From: Fusobacteriaceae bacterium UBA2433
GTDB taxonomy: Bacteria > Fusobacteriota > Fusobacteriia > Fusobacteriales > Fusobacteriaceae
Length of the DNA stretch: 11,512 nt
Assembly: GCA_002342785.1 (NCBI GenBank)
Contig: DDQV01000014.1
Span: 1-11,512 of the forward strand
Reading direction: 5' to 3'
Part shown: in pieces, positions 6,537 to 11,512 of the stretch
Layout: every line of letters starts with the position of its first letter
How positions within the stretch are numbered: the stretch's first letter is position 1
Made by a program: the position numbers and the translations under genes
Notes under the pieces: model-generated
The model's database searches: none
Told to the model about the DNA's origin: nothing
Seen by the model: only the letters and a program-made list of their open reading frames with translations

Positions 6537-8096
6537 ATGCAAGATTCAAAATTACACTTAGATTGGGATGTAGTAGCAGATGCGAGAAGATCAGCTAAAA
6601 ATATTGCCATAGATGTACAAACTTATATAGATGATCACTCTACAGTATCGGTGGAAAGAACAATTTGTCGTTTACTTGGTATAGACGGAATAGATAAATT
6701 TGAAGTTCCATTACCAAATATAGTAGTAGAGCATATTGAAAAAGAAGGGAATCTTACTTTAGGAGTTTCTCACTATATTGGAAATGCCATGGTAGAAACA
6801 GGTCTTTCTCCTCAAGAAATTGCTGAAAAAGTATCTTGTGGAGAATTAAATCTTGGGAAAATATCTACTCATGATGCCTTTGAAATAAAATTAGCGATAG
6901 ACAAAATTGCTCGTGAAAACACAAATAAAATTGCAAATAATAGAAAAGATAGAGAATCTTATCTAGAAAGATTTGGAGATAAAACAGGTCCACTTCTATA
7001 TCTTATTGTGGCAACTGGAAATATATATGAAGATATAACTCAAGCTGTAGCAGCAGCTAAACAAGGAGCAGATATCATTGCTGTTATTAGAAGTACTGGT
7101 CAAAGTTTACTTGATTATGTACCATTTGGAGCTACTACAGAAGGATTTGGTGGAACTTTAGCTACTCAAGAAAATTTCAGAATAATGAGAAAAGCATTAG
7201 ATGAAGTGGGAGAAGAATTAGGTAGATATATTAGACTTTGTAATTATTGCTCTGGATTATGTATGCCCGAAATTGCTGCCATGGGAGCGTTTGAAAGACT
7301 AGATGTAATGTTAAATGATGCTCTTTATGGAATTTTATTTAGAGATATTAATATGAAAAGAACATTTGTAGATCAATATTTTTCTAGAATAATTAATGGA
7401 TTTGCAGGAGTAATTATAAACACTGGGGAAGATAACTATCTGACCACAGCAGATGCCATAGAAGAAGCCCATACAGTATTAGCTTCTCAATTTATAAATG
7501 AACAGTTTGCACTTCTTGCCAATCTACCTGAGGAACAACAAGGATTAGGCCATGCATTTGAAATTCATCCAGATACAGAAAATGGATTTTTACTAGAATT
7601 ATCTCAAGCTCAAATGGCTAGAGAAATATTTCCAAAAGCACCATTAAAATATATGCCACCTACAAAATTTATGACAGGAGATATATTTAAAGGTCATGTT
7701 CAAGATGCCCTTTTTAATATGGTAACTATTATGACTGGTCAAAGACTTCACCTAATGGGAATGATGACTGAGGCTATCCATACTCCATTTATGTCTGATA
7801 GAGCTTTAGCTATTGATAATGCTCAATATATATTTAAAAATATGAAAGATTTTAGTTCAGAGATAACTTTTAAAAAAGATGGAATGATTGTAAATCGTGC
7901 TAAGGAAGTCCTTGAAAAAGGTAGAGATCTAATTAAAGAGATTGAAAGAACGGGAATGTTTGATACTCTTGAAAAAGGTAAATTTGCAGGGATAAAAAGG
8001 CCTATTGATGGTGGAAAAGGTTTAAATGGAGTATTTGTAAAAGATACTACATATTTTAATCCATTTATAGAACTAATGACTGGAGGTGAAAAATAA
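6537..8096 (+). CDS. kamD: Lysine 5,6-aminomutase alpha subunit
   Basis: This is the large, TIM-barrel subunit of the adenosylcobalamin- and PLP-dependent enzyme that converts beta-lysine to 3,5-diaminohexanoate (and D-lysine to 2,5-diaminohexanoate). The 519-residue length is typical. The translation carries R185, S190, S239, Y264, D299 and K371, which fall one position after the PLP- and substrate-contacting residues I recall from the solved clostridial enzyme. GFGGTLATQENFRIMRKALDE and CNYCSGLCMPE are strongly family-like. GGAGGT at 6523-6528 fixes the start. A 45-nt gap separates it from kamC, the largest gap inside the operon. It overlaps kamE by one base (TAATG), which suits the need for equal amounts of both subunits. 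Confidence 0.96.
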   Translation: MQDSKLHLDWDVVADARRSAKNIAIDVQTYIDDHSTVSVERTICRLLGIDGIDKFEVPLPNIVVEHIEKEGNLTLGVSHYIGNAMVETGLSPQEIAEKVSCGELNLGKISTHDAFEIKLAIDKIARENTNKIANNRKDRESYLERFGDKTGPLLYLIVATGNIYEDITQAVAAAKQGADIIAVIRSTGQSLLDYVPFGATTEGFGGTLATQENFRIMRKALDEVGEELGRYIRLCNYCSGLCMPEIAAMGAFERLDVMLNDALYGILFRDINMKRTFVDQYFSRIINGFAGVIINTGEDNYLTTADAIEEAHTVLASQFINEQFALLANLPEEQQGLGHAFEIHPDTENGFLLELSQAQMAREIFPKAPLKYMPPTKFMTGDIFKGHVQDALFNMVTIMTGQRLHLMGMMTEAIHTPFMSDRALAIDNAQYIFKNMKDFSSEITFKKDGMIVNRAKEVLEKGRDLIKEIERTGMFDTLEKGKFAGIKRPIDGGKGLNGVFVKDTTYFNPFIELMTGGEK

Positions 8097-8884
8097 TGAG
8101 TGGAGGATTATATTCGACAGAAGATAAAAGTTTTGACACTACGTTAAATTTAAAAAAATTAAAGCCTTATGGTGACACTATGAATGATGGAAAGGTACAA
8201 ATAAGTCTTACTTTACCAGTTCCAGCTGATGAAAAAGGAGCCGAAGCAGCTAAAGAATTAGCTAAAAAAATGGGATTATCTGAACCTGCAGTTTCTCATT
8301 ATAAAGCTTTAGATACTAATTTTTCATTTTATGTAGTTTATGGATCACTTAATCATACTGTAGATTATGATGAGATTCATGTAGAAACAGTAGATATAGA
8401 AACTATGGATATGTATGGAGTACAAAATTTTATAAAAGAAAATATAAAAAGAGATGTAGTTATTTTAGGAGCTAGTACAGGAACTGATGCTCATACAGTT
8501 GGTATAGATGCTGTTATGAATATGAAGGGATATGCTGGTCATTATGGACTTGAAAGATATAAGGGAATTGAAGCTTATAATTTAGGATCTCAAGTAGAAA
8601 ATGAGGAATTTATAAAAAAAGCTATTGAATTAAAAGCTGATGCATTATTAGTTTCTCAAACGGTTACTCAAAAAAATATTCATATCCAAAACCTTACTGA
8701 ATTAGTAGAATTAATGGAAGCAGAAGGAATAAGAGATAAAGTAGTTTTAATTGCTGGGGGACCACGAATTTCCCATGAATTAGCTAAAGAATTAGGTTAT
8801 GATGCAGGCTTTGGACCTGGAAAATATGCAGATGATGTTGCAACTTTTATTGTAGAAGAGATGGTTAAAAGAGAATTAGTATAA
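8096..8884 (+). CDS. kamE: Lysine 5,6-aminomutase beta subunit (B12-binding)
   Basis: The 262-residue subunit carries the cobalamin and PLP attachment sites. The B12 motif DAHTVG (131-136) supplies the lower axial ligand H133. K144 in MNMKG is the lysine expected to form the internal aldimine with PLP, matching the numbering of the characterised beta subunit exactly. The N-terminal 110 residues are the small dimerisation/PLP-carrying region. The C-terminal part is the Rossmann-like B12 domain, with DALLVSQTVTQKN and VLIAGGPRIS strands. GGAGGTG (8082-8088) inside the end of kamD is its ribosome binding site, and the start codon shares one base with the kamD stop. It is the last gene of the operon; a terminator follows about 230 nt downstream. 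Confidence 0.97.
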   Translation: MSGGLYSTEDKSFDTTLNLKKLKPYGDTMNDGKVQISLTLPVPADEKGAEAAKELAKKMGLSEPAVSHYKALDTNFSFYVVYGSLNHTVDYDEIHVETVDIETMDMYGVQNFIKENIKRDVVILGASTGTDAHTVGIDAVMNMKGYAGHYGLERYKGIEAYNLGSQVENEEFIKKAIELKADALLVSQTVTQKNIHIQNLTELVELMEAEGIRDKVVLIAGGPRISHELAKELGYDAGFGPGKYADDVATFIVEEMVKRELV

Positions 8885-9117
8885 AACTTTAAAAAACAAA
8901 GAGAAAAATTGATCTTTTCTTCTTAAAAGATAGATCAATCCAAGTTAATAAGTTATTATAGAATAATTTTTACAAGAAAAGATTTAGATAAAGTCTGCAA
9001 ATGTTAAGGAGTAATTTTAGGTTAGTTATAATAAACTTTGATCCTAAAATAAAAAATGAATTTGCTGAAATACAATTAAGTTATTTTGAGCATGGACTTT
9101 ATTTAATTTTTATTGTT
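8885..9117 (+). other. Non-coding stretch after kamE, no gene recognised
   Basis: No convincing gene is seen. An imperfect hairpin TTGATC/GATCAA (8909-8914/8933-8938) lacks a U tract. An open frame from 9001 to 9225 lacks a proper ribosome binding site and runs straight through the strong terminator at 9118-9151, so it is not called. The stretch is probably the 3' untranslated region of the kam transcript, or a decayed remnant. Confidence 0.5.
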
Positions 9118-9151
9118 GGAGTTATTGATAATTTTATCGATAACTCCTTTT
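9118..9151 (+). terminator. Intrinsic terminator downstream of the kam operon
   Basis: GGAGTTATTGAT (9118-9129) pairs with ATCGATAACTCC (9136-9147) as a 12-bp stem with one G-U wobble and a six-base loop AATTTT. It is followed by TTTTATTGT. It is the best terminator candidate for the kal-kamE transcript, although it lies about 230 nt beyond kamE. Confidence 0.8.
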
Positions 9152-9215
9152 ATTGTAAAAATATTTCTTATATGAGCAATTTCAAAGAACTTAGAAATTT
9201 TAATTATGGAAACTC

Positions 9216-9270
9216 CCTCCTTTAATATAATGTTTATGAAGTTTACTTATTCATAAATAATCAAAGGAGG
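9216..9270 (+). promoter_or_regulatory. Nested inverted repeats enclosing an orphan Shine-Dalgarno and a TATAAT box
   Basis: The outer arms CCTCCTTT (9216-9223) and AAAGGAGG (9263-9270) and the inner arms TTTATGAA (9233-9240) and TTCATAAA (9250-9257) are both perfect. A TATAAT box sits at 9226-9231 between the left arms, but no good -35 is visible. The right outer arm looks like a perfect ribosome binding site, yet no ATG follows at the usual distance; ATA occurs instead. It may be an operator, an RNA structure ahead of the transporter, or a relic of a lost leader gene. Confidence 0.45.
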
Positions 9271-9314
9271 TTTAAAATAGATACACATATATAATTTATA
9301 AAAGGGGGAATAAA

Positions 9315-9359
9315 ATGAAAAAAAAAGATTTAATTTTATTTGGAGGTATTGTTAAATGA
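9315..9359 (+). CDS. Short leader peptide overlapping the transporter start
   Basis: A 14-codon ORF (MKKKDLILFGGIVK) starts six bases after AAAGGGGG (9301-9308), as good a ribosome binding site as those of the kam genes. Its stop codon overlaps the transporter ATG (ATGA). Its codons for FGGI contain GGAGGT (9342-9347), which is the transporter's own ribosome binding site. The arrangement suggests translational coupling. No lysine-attenuation logic is evident beyond four lysines in 14 residues. Function is unknown, and the peptide itself may be unimportant. Confidence 0.5.
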   Translation: MKKKDLILFGGIVK

Positions 9360-10828
9360 ATTTAAATGGATTACTTAAGATTTCACCAGTATTTGTAATG
9401 GCAATTATGATGATTTCAGGATTTGATGTACTTATTGCAGCTCCAATAGCTACTATCTATGCTGCGTTTATAGCTATCGTAACAGAAAAGCTTTCTTTCC
9501 AAGAAGTACTTGATGCAGGAATAGACAATGTAAAAGAGATGCAGATTGTATTCTTTATTCTTATGGCTGCTTATGCTATGGCAGAAGTATTTATGTCTAC
9601 AGGAGTGGGAGCTGCAATTATCAATATATCTCTTTCTATGGGAGTTACTGCCCAATCAGTTGGTGTGGTAGCACTTCTTGTTTCATCTATATTATCTATT
9701 GCTACTGGTACTAGTTGGGGAACATTTGCAGCAGCAGCACCTATTTTTTTGTGGCTAAGTCATCTTCTTGGTGGAAATGTAGTTCTTACACTTGCTGCTA
9801 TTGCAGGAGGATCATGTTTTGGAGATAATATCGGACTTATCTCAGATACTACAGTAGTTAGTTCTGGGATTCAAGGAGTAGAAGTTATCAAAAGAATTAG
9901 ACATCAGGGTGTTTGGTCAGCTTTAGTTCTTATATTTTCTGCTATTACATTCTATATTGTTGCTATTTTTATGGGTCTTCCATCTGGTTCTATTGAAGCT
10001 TCTACAGCTATTTCACAGATTCCTGATGGAGTATGGGAAGCTCTTGCTAACGAAAGAGCTTCAGCAGTTACTCTTCTTGAACAAGTTCAAGGAGGAGTTC
10101 CAGTATATATGGTTATTCCTTTAATCATAGTTTTAGTTCTGGCTGTAAAAGGTCTTCCTACATTAGCTTGTTTATTTTCAGGGATTGCATCTGCATATAT
10201 TTTTGGAACATTTGCAGGAACCATTGGTGGATTTAATGAGTTTATCGAACTTATCAAAGGAGGATTTGCGGATGCTGGTTCATGGGTTATTATTATGATG
10301 ATGTGGGTTGCCGCTTTTGGTGGTATTATGAAAAAAATCGATGCATTTAGACCATTATCAACTCTTGTTGTAACAATTTCTAAAAATGTAAGGCAGCTTA
10401 TGTTTTATAATGGTATACTTTCTATTCTTGGGAATGCTGCTCTTTCAGATGAGATGGCACAAATAGTTACTGTTGGACCTATCATCAGAGAAATTGTTGA
10501 AAAAAATGTAGATGGAACCCCTGAAGCTATCGAAAAACTTAGATTGAGAAATGCTACATTTAGTGATGCTCTTGGAGTTTTTGGTTCTCAACTTGTTCCT
10601 TGGCATGTATATATTGGTTTTTTTATCGGAATAGCTAATGCTGTATATCCTTTACATAATTTTGTGGCAATGGATCTTATTAAATTAAATATTATGGCTG
10701 TCATAGCAGTAGTGAGTATTCTTTTACTTACTTTAACAGGTTGGGATCGATTTATACCGATGTTTGCTCTTCCGTCAGATTCAGAAGTAACTCTTAAAAA
10801 ACATAAAACAGAAGAGTCCATAGTATAG
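9356..10828 (+). CDS. NhaC-family Na+/H+ antiporter or amino-acid transporter
   Basis: The 490-residue protein is a polytopic membrane protein with roughly 10-12 hydrophobic segments. Family motifs are ATGTSWGTFAAAAPI (117-131) and GGSCFGDNIGLISDTTVVSS (151-170), the conserved polar stretches of the NhaC ion transporter superfamily. A related polar region, ALSDEMAQIVTVGPI, lies at 362-376. NhaC relatives include Na+/H+ exchangers and secondary carriers for organic acids and amino acids. A candidate lysine carrier (LysW) was, as I recall, predicted in this superfamily. Location beside the lysine fermentation operon makes lysine uptake or Na+-coupled exchange plausible, but the substrate cannot be read from the sequence. 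It lies beyond the kam terminator, so it probably has its own promoter. GGAGGT at 9342-9347 supports the start. Confidence 0.85.
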   Translation: MNLNGLLKISPVFVMAIMMISGFDVLIAAPIATIYAAFIAIVTEKLSFQEVLDAGIDNVKEMQIVFFILMAAYAMAEVFMSTGVGAAIINISLSMGVTAQSVGVVALLVSSILSIATGTSWGTFAAAAPIFLWLSHLLGGNVVLTLAAIAGGSCFGDNIGLISDTTVVSSGIQGVEVIKRIRHQGVWSALVLIFSAITFYIVAIFMGLPSGSIEASTAISQIPDGVWEALANERASAVTLLEQVQGGVPVYMVIPLIIVLVLAVKGLPTLACLFSGIASAYIFGTFAGTIGGFNEFIELIKGGFADAGSWVIIMMMWVAAFGGIMKKIDAFRPLSTLVVTISKNVRQLMFYNGILSILGNAALSDEMAQIVTVGPIIREIVEKNVDGTPEAIEKLRLRNATFSDALGVFGSQLVPWHVYIGFFIGIANAVYPLHNFVAMDLIKLNIMAVIAVVSILLLTLTGWDRFIPMFALPSDSEVTLKKHKTEESIV

Positions 10829-10860
10829 TTAAAATGATATAAATATTAAAATAAAAAATT

Positions 10861-10900
10861 TAAAGAATTCTTATTTATGAGAATTCTTTATTTTTATTTA
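10861..10900 (+). terminator. Intrinsic terminator after the transporter
   Basis: AAAGAATTCT (10862-10871) pairs with AGAATTCTTT (10880-10889) around the loop TATTTATG; one more T-A pair extends it. ATTTTTATTTAT follows. It ends the transporter transcript. The stem is preceded by an A-rich run, so it could also work on the opposite strand. Confidence 0.8.
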
Positions 10901-10909
10901 TGCTATAAT
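10901..10909 (+). promoter_or_regulatory. Candidate extended -10 promoter element
   Basis: TGCTATAAT fits an extended -10 (TGn-TATAAT) and lies just beyond the transporter terminator, pointing toward the gene at 11189. No recognisable -35 is present. TATAAT also occurs at 11126 and 11135, so the real start of transcription cannot be decided by eye. Confidence 0.4.
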
Positions 10910-11188
10910 AAATTAATATAATTATATAGAATTTTATAAAAAAGATATTTCATGTCTTAAAGTTAAAAGATATTAAAATTAATCGTAATTAGCAATTAAT
11001 TTTAATATAGAGAAAAGGAAAAATTCTTGTTTTTCCTAATATATTATAGTATAAATTATTCGATTAAATTTAGAGTAATTGTAAAATTTATTTATCCCTA
11101 AAATTAAGATGAGATATTATATATTTATAATAGATATAATACTTAATTTTATTATTATTTACTTGAACTAAAATTTGTGGAGGTTACT
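10910..11188 (+). other. AT-rich leader with three inverted repeats, no gene
   Basis: No gene is seen. Three dyads occur in series. A perfect 14-bp stem pairs 10970-10983 with 10995-11008 around an 11-base loop. AGGAAAAA (11016-11023) pairs with TTTTTCCT (11030-11037). TAAAATTAAG (11099-11108) pairs with CTTAATTTTA (11142-11151), enclosing two TATAAT boxes. It does not resemble a riboswitch class I recognise. Confidence 0.5.
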
Positions 11189-11512
11189 ATGCGAACAAAT
11201 CTAAATAAAAAATATATTCCTTCTTATTTCATTCTTTTTATTGGATTTTTACTATCATGTCTGATATTTTTTGAAATTAGAACTTTAAAAAATAGATTTA
11301 ATCAGTATAAATTTAAAAAAGAAACAAAAAATTATTTAAATATTATAAATTTAGAATTAAAAGGTAATATAGATATATTAAATTCGTTAGAGAATTTTTT
11401 TATAGCCTCTAAAGATATAAATAGAACAGAATTTAAATCTTTTACAAAAAATTTTTTAGAAAAAAATGAAAAGATACAAGCTCTTTCATGGGTGCCCTTA
11501 GTAAATGATGAC
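11189..11512 (+). CDS. Membrane-anchored CHASE-domain sensor protein, 3' end outside window
   Basis: The first 108 codons are present; the gene continues past the window. Residues about 11-30 (PSYFILFIGFLLSCLIFFEI) form one membrane-spanning segment behind a short basic N-terminus. A predicted extracytoplasmic stretch follows with ENFFIASKDINRTEFKSF and KIQALSWVPLV, which matches the start of CHASE ligand-binding domains (the pattern of a helix followed by 'aLsWvP.V'). Such proteins usually continue into histidine kinase or GGDEF/EAL output domains; which one cannot be seen. GGAGG (11179-11183) supports the ATG at 11189. Whether it senses something linked to lysine metabolism is unknown. Confidence 0.75.
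   Translation, partial: MRTNLNKKYIPSYFILFIGFLLSCLIFFEIRTLKNRFNQYKFKKETKNYLNIINLELKGNIDILNSLENFFIASKDINRTEFKSFTKNFLEKNEKIQALSWVPLVNDD

Noticed and set aside
9001..9225. 74-codon open frame after kamE
   Set aside because: It passes through a strong intrinsic terminator (9118-9151) and lacks a correctly spaced ribosome binding site; its product resembles nothing I recognise.

Overview
This window carries the anaerobic lysine fermentation operon (3,5-diaminohexanoate pathway) of a very AT-rich, low-GC anaerobe. The gene order kal-kce-kdd-kamA-kamB-kamC-kamD-kamE, the AT-biased codon use, and a CHASE-type sensor downstream fit a member of the Fusobacteriota (Fusobacterium or a close relative) best. 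That assignment is inference; no rRNA or other taxonomic marker is present.

Layout. Positions 1-494 hold a regulatory leader with two almost identical lysine riboswitches (L-box) in tandem. The first is cut by the left edge of the window. The second ends against the Shine-Dalgarno of kal. Positions 495-8884 hold eight tightly packed genes on the + strand: kal, kce, kdd, kamA, kamB, kamC, kamD and kamE. Several overlap at start/stop codons, and no gap exceeds about 45 nt. Positions 8885-9314 are non-coding and contain a strong intrinsic terminator (9118-9151) and a dyad that holds an orphan Shine-Dalgarno. A 14-codon leader ORF (9315-9359) overlaps the start of an NhaC-family transporter (9356-10828), which ends at another intrinsic terminator. 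Positions 10829-11188 are a very AT-rich, hairpin-filled leader of a gene cut by the right edge (11189-11512), whose product has an N-terminal membrane segment followed by the start of a CHASE-like sensory domain.

How the genes work together. KamA turns L-lysine into beta-lysine, and KamD/KamE move the second amino group to give 3,5-diaminohexanoate. KamB and KamC are expected to reactivate the B12-dependent KamDE enzyme. Kdd oxidatively deaminates the product to 5-amino-3-oxohexanoate. Kce exchanges it with acetyl-CoA to give acetoacetate and 3-aminobutyryl-CoA. Kal removes ammonia to give crotonyl-CoA, which feeds butyrate formation. The CoA-transferase and butyryl-CoA dehydrogenase steps are not in this window. 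The NhaC-family transporter is a plausible route for lysine or Na+/H+ exchange.

The most notable point is the control region. In each riboswitch the 3' strand of P1 is complementary to a segment just before a U8 tract. Lysine-stabilised P1 would therefore prevent the terminator, suggesting a lysine-activated (ON) switch, doubled, for a catabolic operon. This reading comes from hand-folding and is not proven.
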